NCBI RefSeq assembly: GCF_000300195.1
Contig: NZ_AMQH01000005.1
Location: 248,001 to 312,000, forward strand
Source: Clostridium tunisiense TJ
Lineage (GTDB): Bacteria > Bacillota > Clostridia > Clostridiales > Clostridiaceae
Reading direction: 5' to 3'
DNA: 64,000 nt
Below the pieces are notes generated by a model that searched no databases, was not told the origin of the DNA, and worked only from the letters and a program-made list of their open reading frames with translations. Position numbers and translations under genes: made by a program. Of this stretch, positions 43,488 to 53,179 are shown piece by piece. The first letter of the stretch is position 1; each line of letters starts with the position of its first letter.

Positions 43488-44498
43488 ATGTTAGTTAGAG
43501 AACAACAACAATTAACAAGAAGAAGGTTTGTAAACCAGTCTATTCAGTTGAATTTGTTTTTCTTAAGAGTGGTTAAGGAGCATCTAATATTTGTTGCAGC
43601 CTCACTGACTCCAAAGGATGTGAATTATGCTCGTCAAGCTGGTATGTTAAAAAGAGAAGTAGAGAGATTATTAGGTGAAACCGTAAAGCTTGCTTCAGGA
43701 GTAATTAGGCCTAATCAAATTAATTCAGGAGAATATGTAACCAAGTACACTTTAGATGCAGAAAAAGCAACTCAATTCTATACAGGAATTGAAATAGATA
43801 CAAACATAACGTTAATGGAGTTAAGTCTAGGTGAAAGCAACTTACCTATAACTGATGATATAGAACCTGAAAATATACCAGAGGATGCACCTTTTGGACC
43901 GAATTTCGATGAACAGGCTAGTGCACAAAATATATTTGTATTAAATAGAAGAATTATTCCTGTTATAAGAGAAGTAATAGGATTTAAAGAAACCTTGATA
44001 AAAAGGGTTGCTTCTTGCCAAATGTTCACGCTAGCTTATCCTCATATGGTTGAGCATATTTTAGATGAAACTAGATTCTATCTAACTATGTTAAGAAGAC
44101 TTCAAAGAATGACCAATGTTGATGTTGACATGGAAGCTGTTGAACAAGAATCTTTCTGGAACGAAATCATGGGAGACCATGCAAAATTCATAAGGGGAAT
44201 GCTAGACCCTACAGAGGCAGAATTAATTAATGTTGCTAATGAATTTGCTGAGAGATATGACCAGCTTGTTGAAGAAGCTGAAAATTTAAAAAGCAATATG
44301 AATAATTTAGGTACTGTAACTCAACAAAGTTTAAGAACCACTAGGGAGTTTAGAAACTTCAAGACTCAAGGTGTACAGGGAATTTTGGGATGCAAGGTTA
44401 AATCTATTATTTTACCACTACTTGCAGACCATGTATTAAGAGAAGCCAATCATTATCTAAGAATCTTAAGAAGGCTAAACAGGCCTAATAGATATTAA
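43488..44498 (+). CDS. DUF2935 family helical protein
   Basis: A 336-residue soluble protein that is almost wholly helical and consists of two related halves, each with an H-E/H-x-R pattern: FFLRVVKEHLIFVAASLTP and EHILDETRFYLTMLRRL in the middle, and GDHAKFIRGMLDPTEAEL and LADHVLREANHYLRILRRL later. This fits DUF2935, a ferritin-like helical bundle in spore formers that may bind metals. AAGGAG precedes the ATG. Function is not established; it may be spore-associated. Confidence 0.85.
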   Translation: MLVREQQQLTRRRFVNQSIQLNLFFLRVVKEHLIFVAASLTPKDVNYARQAGMLKREVERLLGETVKLASGVIRPNQINSGEYVTKYTLDAEKATQFYTGIEIDTNITLMELSLGESNLPITDDIEPENIPEDAPFGPNFDEQASAQNIFVLNRRIIPVIREVIGFKETLIKRVASCQMFTLAYPHMVEHILDETRFYLTMLRRLQRMTNVDVDMEAVEQESFWNEIMGDHAKFIRGMLDPTEAELINVANEFAERYDQLVEEAENLKSNMNNLGTVTQQSLRTTREFRNFKTQGVQGILGCKVKSIILPLLADHVLREANHYLRILRRLNRPNRY

Positions 44499-44506
44499 TT
44501 ATAAGT

Positions 44507-44535
44507 AGGCGTACTCTAATTAGGGTACGCTTTAT
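44507..44535 (+). terminator. Hairpin after the DUF2935 gene
   Basis: GCGTACTC pairs with GGGTACGC, continuing through TAAT/ATTA, followed by TTTATATACTTTG. The T-run is weak. Confidence 0.65.
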
Positions 44536-44786
44536 ATACTTTGTACTTCTAAGAAGTTAGATTATGATATTAAAAAACCCCTACAGGAAATTAATTTCCT
44601 CATTAGTTAAATTAATTTCAATCTTAGAACCTCATAATTGTGGTATAATTAAGCTTATGCTTTAAGTACATATGGCAAGATTATTTAAAAGTTTGAATAA
44701 TTTCATATAACTGGGTTACAAGTGTATTTGACAACACTTAGTGGATATAATTAAAAAGATAGTAGTTTCAAATTGAGGTGTAGTTT

Positions 44787-47700
44787 ATGAATTTTAATAT
44801 AAGCGAAGAGGGGATTAAAATCTCTTTTGGAGATATTATATATCTTCGTGGGCTTGATATGTATCTTAGAAATAAAATAAGAAAATTAGATGTGATAGAA
44901 AATAGTGCAAATATCTTATCTATAGCTTCAATAGTAGAGTCAGCTGATAATTTGCAAGATTATAGAGTTAGAATAATTATGAATAGATTAAATGAACAGT
45001 TTTTCAGCTCCTGCACTTGCAAAGCCTTCTCAGATTTTAAAAAGTGCAAACATATTTCATCAGTTTTAATTAAACTAAGTAGAGAAGGAAACAACGGTTT
45101 TGGTGGTATAAAAACTGTTGTAAATTATGGAGATCAATTACTGAATTATTATAAAAAAGCAACAAATGAAAATTACAAACCAAGCCAAGCTGTAAATATG
45201 AATGTGACTCTAGAATTTGCAGCCTCTAATTATCAAAACCACCATTTGGAGTTAAAGGTTGGAATAGATAGATTATATGTAGTGAAAAATGTGAAGGAGT
45301 TTATCCAAAGTGGACTTATTCGAAGAGAATCTATTGAATTTGGGAAAGGTTTTACCTTTCAACCAGAAAATCATTATTTTTTGAGGGAAGATCAAGAGGT
45401 AATTGATTTAATTAAGGAAATATATGATTTGAATGAAGCCATAAGTAGAAATATATACATTGATAGATCCTCAATACTTTTAAGCGGCAAAAAAGTGCAT
45501 TTCACTGATTCCCAATTAATTAAGTTTTTAAAGCTTAAAAATAAGAAATACATAAATGCAAGAATTCATGGTATGGAGCACAAGGATATAGAAGTGATTA
45601 TTGAAGATATGCCTTTGGATTTTAATATTGCCTTAAAAAAGGATAAAGTTAGACTTACTCTTGAACATGAACTACCAGAAACCATAGATAAAACCAATAG
45701 AGTTTATCTATATAATAATAAAATTTATGTGCCTTCCCAAAATCAAATAAGTGGATTTTTGCCCATGTTAGATGTTTTAAGCAAAAGAAAAAATAATTCT
45801 ATAGATTTTTCTAAAGAACACATTCAAGAGGTGGCTACATATGTGATTCCTAGTCTTAAGGCTATAAGTAAGAATATTAATCAAGATAAAAGTATCAGTA
45901 GTCTTGTAAAGGAAGAACCCTTAAGAATTAGATATTATCTAGACAAGGAAACAGAAGGGGTTAGTTGTGAGGTAGTGTTTAATTATGGAGAGGTAGATTT
46001 TCACTTAGAGGAAAGCAAAGGAAGTAAAGAAGGCATAGTTATAATAAGAAACCTAGAGGAAGAGAAGCAAGGTCTTAGAGCATTAGAGGATTTTGGATTT
46101 TCTAAGGAAAAGGGAAAGTTTTATTTAAAAGATGAAGAAGCTGTGATGGATTTTATCACTGCAGGCTTGGAGGTAATTAATGTACTTGGAGAAGTTTATT
46201 ACTCTGATAGTTTTAAGGGAATAAGAGTGATTTCTTCAAAGAGTTTTAAATCTTCAATATCTTTAAATGAATCAAATTTGTTAGAGTTTGAATTCAGTAT
46301 TGAAGGTGTAGATAAGGAAGAGTTAAAGGGGTTATTCAGTTCCTTAAAGCAGAAGAAAAAATATCATAAGCTTAAGAATGGTTTTATTGTGCCACTTCAA
46401 AGTGATGAAGTAGAAGGCTTTCAATCTCTTGTGGAGAGTTTAGATATAGATGCAACTAAATTTGCAAAGGGAAATATTACTCTTCCTAAATATGCTTCTT
46501 TATATATAGATGATAAAATAAAGAATAATAATTTAGGGTTCATTGGACGGAACAGAGCCTTTAGAGAATTGGTTAACACTATTAAGGATGTAAAGGATGC
46601 AGACTATGAACTACCAAAGGGAATTACAGGAACTCTAAGGGATTACCAAAAAATTGGTTTCAAGTGGTTTAAAACCTTAGCTTATTGTGATTTTGGTGGA
46701 ATATTAGGTGATGAAATGGGCCTTGGAAAGACCTTTCAAGGAATTACTTATATTCAATCAGAAAAGGAAGAGGAAAAACTTGAAAATCCTGCATTAATAG
46801 TTTGTCCAACATCCCTAGTTTATAATTGGCTTAGTGAATTTGAAAAGTTTGCACCTAATTTAAAGGTGCTAGTGGTATCAGGGAGTAAGAGTGAAAGAGA
46901 AGCTCAAAGAGATGAATTGTTAAGCCATGACGTAGTAATTACTTCTTATCCTCTTATAAGAAGAGATATTGAAGATTATAAGAAAATCAGGTTTTCCATT
47001 TGCATTTTAGATGAAGCTCAACACATTAAAAATCCAACATCCTTAAATGCTCAATCAGTTAAGGAAATAAATGCAGGAAAGAGATTTGCATTAACAGGAA
47101 CTCCAATGGAGAACTCATTAACGGAGCTTTGGTCTATCTTTGATTTTATTATGCCGGGTTACCTAAAGACCCATGGTAGATTTACAAAAAACTTTGAAAC
47201 TCCTATTGTTAAGGACAAGAATGAAAATGTATTAAATGAGCTGCTAAAGTTAATAAGACCTTTTATTTTAAGAAGATTTAAAAGGGATGTGGCTTTAGAA
47301 CTTCCACCTAAAATTGAACATAAAGTAGTGGTAGAAATGACTGAAGAACAGAAAAAGCTTTATGCATCCTACGTAGAGTCCTTCAAAGAAGAAATCAAAG
47401 AAGAAATTAGAGAAAAAGGCTTTAATAGGAGCAAACTTAAAATTCTATCACTATTAACTAGATTAAGACAAATATGTTGTGACCCTGGTAGTTTTTTAGA
47501 GAACTACAAAGGAGATAGCGGTAAATATATAGCTTTAGATGATATTTTAGAAGAAAGCATCGCCAATGGTCATAGAATACTTTTATTTTCTCAGTTCACC
47601 ACTATTTTACATAATATTAAGGGAAGGCTTAATAAGGCTGGAATTAACTCTATGTATTTAGATGGGTCAACGCCATCATTAGAAAGAATGGATATGGTAA

Positions 47701-48038
47701 ATGAATTCAATGAAGGTAGTGCAGAGGTGTTTTTAATTTCCCTAAAGGCAGGAGGAACTGGCCTTAATTTAACAGGAGCAGACTTGGTAATTCACTTTGA
47801 CCCTTGGTGGAACCCAGCAGTAGAGGATCAAGCTGTAGATAGAGCACACAGAATAGGTCAAACTAAAACTGTAGAAGTAATTAAGCTTATAACAAAGGGA
47901 ACCATTGAAGAGAAGATTTATGCACTCCAAGAAAAGAAAAAGGAAATTATCCAGAGTGTGTTAGATGGTGAAAATCATAGTGATGTAGTTATAAGCAATA
48001 TGACAGAAGAAGAGGTTGAAGATTTATTCAAGATCTAA
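44787..48038 (+). CDS. SNF2-family helicase with SWIM zinc finger
   Basis: A 1083-residue ATPase. Residues 72-90 are a SWIM zinc motif (CTCKAFSDFKKCKH), followed by a long SNF2-associated region, then the SNF2 motor from about residue 615: GDEMGLGKTFQGI (motif I), DEAQHIKN (motif II), ALTGTPMENSLTELWSIFDF, and C-terminal motifs LISLKAGGTGLNLTGADLVI and DRAHRIGQTKTV (motif VI). Bacterial members probably remodel protein-DNA complexes or act with RNA polymerase as RapA does; their role is not settled. GAGGTG precedes the ATG. Monocistronic. Confidence 0.94.
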   Translation: MNFNISEEGIKISFGDIIYLRGLDMYLRNKIRKLDVIENSANILSIASIVESADNLQDYRVRIIMNRLNEQFFSSCTCKAFSDFKKCKHISSVLIKLSREGNNGFGGIKTVVNYGDQLLNYYKKATNENYKPSQAVNMNVTLEFAASNYQNHHLELKVGIDRLYVVKNVKEFIQSGLIRRESIEFGKGFTFQPENHYFLREDQEVIDLIKEIYDLNEAISRNIYIDRSSILLSGKKVHFTDSQLIKFLKLKNKKYINARIHGMEHKDIEVIIEDMPLDFNIALKKDKVRLTLEHELPETIDKTNRVYLYNNKIYVPSQNQISGFLPMLDVLSKRKNNSIDFSKEHIQEVATYVIPSLKAISKNINQDKSISSLVKEEPLRIRYYLDKETEGVSCEVVFNYGEVDFHLEESKGSKEGIVIIRNLEEEKQGLRALEDFGFSKEKGKFYLKDEEAVMDFITAGLEVINVLGEVYYSDSFKGIRVISSKSFKSSISLNESNLLEFEFSIEGVDKEELKGLFSSLKQKKKYHKLKNGFIVPLQSDEVEGFQSLVESLDIDATKFAKGNITLPKYASLYIDDKIKNNNLGFIGRNRAFRELVNTIKDVKDADYELPKGITGTLRDYQKIGFKWFKTLAYCDFGGILGDEMGLGKTFQGITYIQSEKEEEKLENPALIVCPTSLVYNWLSEFEKFAPNLKVLVVSGSKSEREAQRDELLSHDVVITSYPLIRRDIEDYKKIRFSICILDEAQHIKNPTSLNAQSVKEINAGKRFALTGTPMENSLTELWSIFDFIMPGYLKTHGRFTKNFETPIVKDKNENVLNELLKLIRPFILRRFKRDVALELPPKIEHKVVVEMTEEQKKLYASYVESFKEEIKEEIREKGFNRSKLKILSLLTRLRQICCDPGSFLENYKGDSGKYIALDDILEESIANGHRILLFSQFTTILHNIKGRLNKAGINSMYLDGSTPSLERMDMVNEFNEGSAEVFLISLKAGGTGLNLTGADLVIHFDPWWNPAVEDQAVDRAHRIGQTKTVEVIKLITKGTIEEKIYALQEKKKEIIQSVLDGENHSDVVISNMTEEEVEDLFKI

Positions 48039-48157
48039 GTCTAATCCCGGAAGGGGAATTATTCCATATTGAGAATTAGAGTAGATCATTATCCTTTGAT
48101 AAGGCAAGTGTAGAATTGTATTAATATGTTATAACTATGGAATTAATAGCTAATCTT

Positions 48158-48219
48158 AAAGCACTATAAATCCTGAGATGTCTACTCTATTAGAAGACTT
48201 TCAAGATTTATAGTGCTTT
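48158..48219. terminator. Hairpin between convergent SNF2 and CWC genes
   Basis: AAAGCACTATAAATC pairs perfectly with GATTTATAGTGCTTT (15 bp) over a 32-base loop. Short T/A flanks on both sides fit a bidirectional terminator. Confidence 0.7.
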
Positions 48220-48226
48220 CTAGATA

Positions 48227-48409
48227 TTATTTGTATTTTTCTATGCAATCCTTACATATACAAGCTTTACCTTTTTTCTCCTCAGGAACCATGTCAATAA
48301 CATGCTTTGGTACTATTACAGTATCGCACCAACAGCCACCTTGGCCATGTTGGCACCCATTATCTTTTCCACAAAGAGGGCAAAGTCTTTCTTCTCCTGT
48401 TACGCTCAT
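48227..48409 (-). CDS. Cysteine-rich CWC family protein
   Basis: A 60-residue protein with eight cysteines: CPLCGKDNGC, CWC and CICKDC (positions 10, 13, 19, 26, 28, 50, 52 and 55) plus a His. It matches the small cysteine-rich CWC family, presumed to bind zinc, with unknown function. ATG at 48409 is used because AAGGAG lies eight bases upstream; a GTG at 48418 would overlap that site. It is the second gene after the aldehyde dehydrogenase on this strand, 33 bases further on. Confidence 0.88.
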   Translation of the reverse strand: MSVTGEERLCPLCGKDNGCQHGQGGCWCDTVIVPKHVIDMVPEEKKGKACICKDCIEKYK

Positions 48410-48442
48410 TATTATCACTCCTTCAATTTTAGTTTTGAATTA

Positions 48443-49834
48443 TTACTTTAATAGTTTTCTAACAAGATTAACTCTATCTCCATAAGGTGGAAATACTAAT
48501 TTAATATCAAGTTTTGTACTTTTCTTAAGGATGCTCTTTCTATGGGAGAAGGTTTTAAAGCTTTCTTCCCCATGATAACCACCAATTCCAGAGTTACCTA
48601 TACCACCAAAGGGCATAAAGGGAGTAGCCACATGGGAAATAGTATCATTAACACAACCACCACCAAAGGATATGGAGTTTAAAACTTTATGATCCACAGA
48701 AGTGTTTTCTGTAAATAGATATAGTGCTAAGGGTTTTGGTTTACTATTGACAATGGTTATAGCTTCCTCAATAGTTGTAAATTCGAGAATTGGCAATATA
48801 GGGCCAAAAATTTCATCTTCCATAGAACTATCCTCAAAGGTTACATTGCTGATTAAGGTTGGCTCAATATATAAATCCTTTTCATTAACTTTTCCACCAT
48901 ATATTATTTTATCCCTATCTTTGTTTATTATATTAGCAAGTCTCTTAACTTGTCTACTGTTAACTATTCGACCATAGTCAGAACTTTGTGAAGCATCTTT
49001 TCCATAAAAATCAACAATTGCTTCTTTTAGCTTAGAAATTAATTCATCCTTTATATTTTTGTGAACTAATAAATAATCAGGAGCAATACAGGTCTGACCT
49101 ACATTAATCAGCTTACCCCAAACAATTCTTTTTGCAGCTACATCTAAGTTTGCACTCTCCTCAACAATTACAGGGCTTTTACCTCCAAGTTCTAGGGTTA
49201 CAGGCACTAAGTTTTTCGCAGCAGCTTCCATAACAATTCTACCTACAGGCACACTGCCAGTAAAGAAAATATAGTCAAAGGGAGCATTGATTAGTGCCGA
49301 AGTGGTTTCTTTTTCTCCTTCTATAACCCTTACATAGTTCTTATCAAAGGTTTCTTCAATAAGGTTTTTTATTAATGCTGAAATGTTAGGGGTACTTTCG
49401 GAGGGCTTTAATACTGCGCAATTTCCAGCAGCTAGAGCACCTACTAAGGGTTCAATAAGAAGCTGGAAAGGATAATTGAAAGGACCAACAATAAGCACTG
49501 TACCATAGGGTTCGTACATAATATAGCTTTTTGAAGGTATTTGATGTATTGGAGTTTTAACCTTCTTAGGTTTTGACCATTTTTTAAGGTTTTTACTAAT
49601 ATAACCAATACTATCAAGAACAAACCCAATTTCTGTGCTATAGGCTTCAAATTCACTTTTCCTTAAATCTTTGTATAGGGCTTCTAATATTTCTTTTTCA
49701 TATTTTTTTATTGAAGCTTTTAGTTTGTTAAGACTATCTATTCTAAAGGAGATATCCTTAGGTTTTTCACTGTGAAAAAATTCTTCATGTTCCTTAAGAA
49801 AGTTTATAACCTCTTCTTTGTCTAACACATTCAT
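48443..49834 (-). CDS. NAD(P)-dependent aldehyde dehydrogenase (YwdH type)
   Basis: A 463-residue class 3-like ALDH. Seen are the cofactor region FNYPFQLLIEPLVGALAAGN, FFTGSVPVGRIVMEAAA, the general-base Glu in TLELGGKSPVIV, the catalytic Cys in NVGQTCIAPDYLL, and the EIFGPILPI motif. It oxidises medium or long-chain aldehydes; no partner gene fixes the substrate. ATG at 49834 follows AAAGGAG; an upstream in-frame ATG at 49882 lacks a site. The membrane-anchor tail found in some class 3 enzymes is not obvious. Confidence 0.94.
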   Translation of the reverse strand: MNVLDKEEVINFLKEHEEFFHSEKPKDISFRIDSLNKLKASIKKYEKEILEALYKDLRKSEFEAYSTEIGFVLDSIGYISKNLKKWSKPKKVKTPIHQIPSKSYIMYEPYGTVLIVGPFNYPFQLLIEPLVGALAAGNCAVLKPSESTPNISALIKNLIEETFDKNYVRVIEGEKETTSALINAPFDYIFFTGSVPVGRIVMEAAAKNLVPVTLELGGKSPVIVEESANLDVAAKRIVWGKLINVGQTCIAPDYLLVHKNIKDELISKLKEAIVDFYGKDASQSSDYGRIVNSRQVKRLANIINKDRDKIIYGGKVNEKDLYIEPTLISNVTFEDSSMEDEIFGPILPILEFTTIEEAITIVNSKPKPLALYLFTENTSVDHKVLNSISFGGGCVNDTISHVATPFMPFGGIGNSGIGGYHGEESFKTFSHRKSILKKSTKLDIKLVFPPYGDRVNLVRKLLK

Positions 49835-50248
49835 TTTTAGACTCCTTTCAAAATTCAATTTTAATACAAATTTTATAATCAAATCATAGCATATAGACTT
49901 TTAAGGTGAAACTTTATCTTATTAATGCCTATGTAACAACGAGCTAGTGATATATGATGGAGGTAGTTGAGCCTTTATAGACTTTAACATTATTTTACTA
50001 TATAATTAATGTGATTATAACAAAGAATTATTATTATAGTTACTTTTAATAATAATGTTTCATTAAAAACATTCATAATCGAAGAACAATAATTTATAGA
50101 TGTAAAATTTTGCTTATATAACATATATTATATAATAGTATTACCGAAATGAAATTTATATAGGAATAAAAGCTTATATTTTTATTTAAATTCATATTAA
50201 ATTATTTGCTTATAAGTTTAGTATGAAATTAAAAAGGGGGGAATGTTT
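49835..50248. other. Divergent intergenic region before the ECF transporter
   Basis: AT-rich spacer of about 410 bases. TATAAT at 50131-50136 is a likely minus-10 for the transporter. I looked for a cobalamin or NiCo riboswitch and for a NikR-type dyad and could not recognise any of them. Confidence 0.5.
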
Positions 50249-51292
50249 ATGCATATGGCAGATGCACTAATTTCACCTATAGTTGGTGGAACTATGTGGG
50301 TAGCTACAGCGGGAGTAGCAACTTACTCCATAAAAAAACTAAAAGTAGATTTAGAAGAGGAGAAAATTCCTTTAATGGGGGTCATGGGAGCCTTTATTTT
50401 TGCAGCGCAAATGATAAATTTCACCATACCAGGTACAGGCTCTAGTGGACATTTAGGTGGAGGCATGCTTTTAGCAGCAATTCTAGGACCTTATGCAGGT
50501 TTTATAGCTATGGCTTGTATTCTCACAATTCAGGCCTTGTTTTTCGCAGATGGAGGACTTATAGCATTGGGTTGCAACATATTTAATTTAGGATTCTATA
50601 CTTGCTTTATAGCATATCCTTTAATTTATAAAAAAGTTTTAAGTAAAGGATATTCTAAAAAGAAAATTATGTATGCTGCTATGTTATCATCTATTATTGG
50701 ACTTCAGCTAGGAGCTTTAAGTGTAGTATTACAAACTTTCTTTTCAGGGAAAACAGAGTTGCCTTTTTCAACCTTTGTAGCCTTAATGCAACCAATACAC
50801 CTTGCTATTGGAGTAGTTGAGGGTATAATTTCTGCAACAGTAATATCCTTTGTTTGGACTGCAAGACCTAATACTATAGAGAAAGTCTCTAATGAAACTA
50901 GTACTATAATATCATTGAAAAAAGTTGTTATACCACTTTTGGTAGCTTCAGTATTTATAGGAGGAGTTTTATCCTTGATTGCATCCTCTAACCCTGATGG
51001 ATTAGAATGGGCCATGTTTAAAACCTCAGGAAAAGAAGAAATGGAAGCTAATTATAGTACTCATGAAAAAGCGAAAGAGCTACAAGAGAACACAGCTATA
51101 CTACCAGACTATGGTTTTAAAAAAGAATCAGAAGACTCAAAAAGTGAAGATAAAGGGACTGTACTTGGAGACAATATAGGTACAAGCATCTCTGGGGTTA
51201 TTGGAGGAATGATTACTTTAGTACTGGCAGGAGCCATAGGAATCGGAATTAATATTATTAAAAAGAAAAACAACAGGGAACAACAGGTTTAG
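50249..51292 (+). CDS. cbiM: ECF nickel/cobalt transporter substrate subunit, CbiM fused to PDGLE domain
   Basis: A 347-residue fusion. The N-terminal CbiM/NikM domain starts MHMADALISPIVGGTMW, where the N-terminal Met-His-x segment with His2 forms the metal site, and continues with the SGHLGGGMLLAAILGPYAGF loop and GGLIALGCNIFNLGF. From about residue 225 a NikN/CbiN-like part carries the SNPDGLEWAM motif and ends in a last helix. ATG at 50249 fits both the AGGGGGG site and the family N-terminus better than the ATG at 50243. Neighbouring larE suggests nickel rather than cobalt as the substrate. Confidence 0.93.
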   Translation: MHMADALISPIVGGTMWVATAGVATYSIKKLKVDLEEEKIPLMGVMGAFIFAAQMINFTIPGTGSSGHLGGGMLLAAILGPYAGFIAMACILTIQALFFADGGLIALGCNIFNLGFYTCFIAYPLIYKKVLSKGYSKKKIMYAAMLSSIIGLQLGALSVVLQTFFSGKTELPFSTFVALMQPIHLAIGVVEGIISATVISFVWTARPNTIEKVSNETSTIISLKKVVIPLLVASVFIGGVLSLIASSNPDGLEWAMFKTSGKEEMEANYSTHEKAKELQENTAILPDYGFKKESEDSKSEDKGTVLGDNIGTSISGVIGGMITLVLAGAIGIGINIIKKKNNREQQV

Positions 51293-51322
51293 TTTAGATA
51301 CTAATGTTTTAAGGAACACTAT

Positions 51323-51365
51323 AAGCTTTTGAAATGGAAGGTTATTTTATCATTCTCAAAAGCTT
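51323..51365 (+). other. Intergenic hairpin between cbiM and cbiQ
   Basis: AAGCTTTTGA pairs with TCAAAAGCTT (10 bp) over a 23-base loop with no T-run. It could be a partial terminator or a processing site that lowers expression of the shared ECF module. Confidence 0.5.
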
Positions 51366-51506
51366 TAAAGAAACTAAGGTAGTCTCATATTTAAATCAAG
51401 TGTTAACTTTGGTTTCTTATATAAAGAACTAATAGCTAAATTAATTTATATACAGGTTAGCTTTAAAAGGTCATTACATTATTTAGTTATAGAAAAGGAT
51501 AAATAT

Positions 51507-52307
51507 ATGTCAGAGAAAATGAATTCCTTTTACAATTTAAGAGCTCTAGAAGAGTTATCAGAAAAAAATACAATGATTCATAGAATAAATCCAACAGTAA
51601 AAATACTAACTACTTTAGTATTTTTATTTGTCACCGTATCTTTTTCTAAATATGAGATAAGTGCAATGTTGCCGCTGATATTTTACCCTATAATTTCAGG
51701 TTCTGTTGGAGAGGTGCCAGTTAAGGAATTAATGAAAAGAACTTTAATAACCATGCCATTAGTAATTGGAATTGGAATTTTAAATCCTTTTTTTGATACC
51801 ACTCCTAGAGTATCACTATTCACATTAAATATAACCGCTGGGTGGATATCCTTTGTTTCAATTTTAATAAGAGGGTTTTTAGCTATAATGGCAGCACAAC
51901 TTCTTATTGCAACCACTGGTATTATAAATATTTCTAGGGGACTTAAAAGATTAAGGGTGCCAAATATATTTATTATGCAATTGATTTTTACATATAGATA
52001 TATATCACTTTTCATGGAAGAAATTGGTCGAACAACTAGAGCTTACTCTTTTCGTTCCTATGAGGGGAAGGGAATAAGCTTTAATCACTGGGGATCTTTA
52101 GTTGGGGGGCTACTTTTAAGAACTTTAGATAGAGCAGAAAGAATCCATAAAGCAATGTTGGCAAGAGGGTTTCAGGGAGAATATAGAATAGGTAAAGAAT
52201 TTAAAATAGAAAAGAAAGATTTAATTTACTTAATATTATGGTGTGGGTATTTTATTCTTGTAAGAAGGTATAATCTTCCTAAAATTCTTGAATTTTTTAT
52301 AAATTAG
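51507..52307 (+). CDS. cbiQ: ECF transporter transmembrane subunit CbiQ/NikQ
   Basis: A 266-residue T-component with five or six helices and the two coupling-helix motifs of the family: the first around GRTTRAYSFRSYEGKG and the second ERIHKAMLARGFQGEY (A-R-G type), which touch the ATPase. AAAGGAT precedes the ATG. It links the CbiM substrate subunit upstream to the ATPase 44 bases downstream. Confidence 0.92.
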   Translation: MSEKMNSFYNLRALEELSEKNTMIHRINPTVKILTTLVFLFVTVSFSKYEISAMLPLIFYPIISGSVGEVPVKELMKRTLITMPLVIGIGILNPFFDTTPRVSLFTLNITAGWISFVSILIRGFLAIMAAQLLIATTGIINISRGLKRLRVPNIFIMQLIFTYRYISLFMEEIGRTTRAYSFRSYEGKGISFNHWGSLVGGLLLRTLDRAERIHKAMLARGFQGEYRIGKEFKIEKKDLIYLILWCGYFILVRRYNLPKILEFFIN

Positions 52308-52351
52308 ATAAGTAGTTTGCGTTGTGAAATAATGTATGTATAGAGGTAGTT

Positions 52352-53119
52352 ATGGAGAAAATAATTGAAGTTAACAATTTAAAATATAAATATAGTGATG
52401 GAAGATTAGCTTTAAAGGGCATTGATTTTTCAATAAGCAAAGGAGAGTCTGTAGGGATTGTTGGAAATAACGGAGCAGGAAAATCTACTTTACTTTTAAA
52501 TATTATGGGAGCCTTATTTCCAACTGAAGGAGAAATTAGGGTTAAAGCTATGGACTTAAACAAGAGAAATTTATCAAAAATCAGGGAAGCTATTGGTATG
52601 ATATTTCAAAACCCTGATGATCAGCTATTTATGCCAACAGTTTACGATGATGTGGCATTTGGACCGAGAAATTATAAGGCTTCAGAGGAAGAGGTAGATA
52701 AAAGAGTAAAGGAAGCATTAGAAACAGTAGGTGCAGGGCATTTAATTCAGAGACCACCTTATAAGCTTTCAGGTGGGGAGAAGGGAAGGGTTGCTATTGC
52801 AACAGTACTTGCCATGAAACCTGAAATAGTAATTATGGACGAGCCAACTGCTGCCTTAGATCCCAAATCAAGAAGGAGACTTATAAATCTTCTCAAAGGA
52901 TTAGACTATACAAAGATAATAACTACCCATGATTTAGATATGGTGCTAGACCTTTGTGAAAGAACTATAGTGTTGAAGGATGGCAAAATAGTGGCTGATG
53001 GAAACACAGAAGAGATACTTAGGGATTCACAGTTATTGGATAGTTGTGAATTAGAAATACCTTTAAGTCTTCAAAGCTGTCCAATATGTAATAAAAGAGA
53101 TAATAACATTGAAATTTAA
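52352..53119 (+). CDS. cbiO: ECF transporter ATPase CbiO/NikO
   Basis: A 255-residue ATPase with Walker A GNNGAGKS, Q-loop MIFQNPDDQLFMPTVYDDVA (the QNPDDQ form is typical of ECF ATPases), signature KLSGGEKGRVAIATVLAM and Walker B IVIMDEPTAALDP. The C-terminus carries a CPIC pair that could bind a metal. GAGGTAG precedes the ATG. Only one ATPase gene is present, so it forms a homodimer in this complex. Confidence 0.95.
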   Translation: MEKIIEVNNLKYKYSDGRLALKGIDFSISKGESVGIVGNNGAGKSTLLLNIMGALFPTEGEIRVKAMDLNKRNLSKIREAIGMIFQNPDDQLFMPTVYDDVAFGPRNYKASEEEVDKRVKEALETVGAGHLIQRPPYKLSGGEKGRVAIATVLAMKPEIVIMDEPTAALDPKSRRRLINLLKGLDYTKIITTHDLDMVLDLCERTIVLKDGKIVADGNTEEILRDSQLLDSCELEIPLSLQSCPICNKRDNNIEI

Positions 53120-53134
53120 TAAAATACTTTTTAG

Positions 53135-53172
53135 TTAGGCTACCTAAATTTTGTATTCAGGTAGCCTAAGTT
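53135..53172. terminator. Hairpin between convergent cbiO and larE
   Basis: TTAGGCTACCT pairs perfectly with AGGTAGCCTAA (11 bp) over a 13-base loop; the T-content on either side is modest. The stem resembles the hairpin at 16828-16866. Confidence 0.7.
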
Positions 53173-53179
53173 ATTGTTA

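Noticed and set aside
49835-50248. Cobalamin or NiCo riboswitch before the ECF transporter
   Set aside because: None of the conserved core segments of these riboswitches could be identified on the plus strand.
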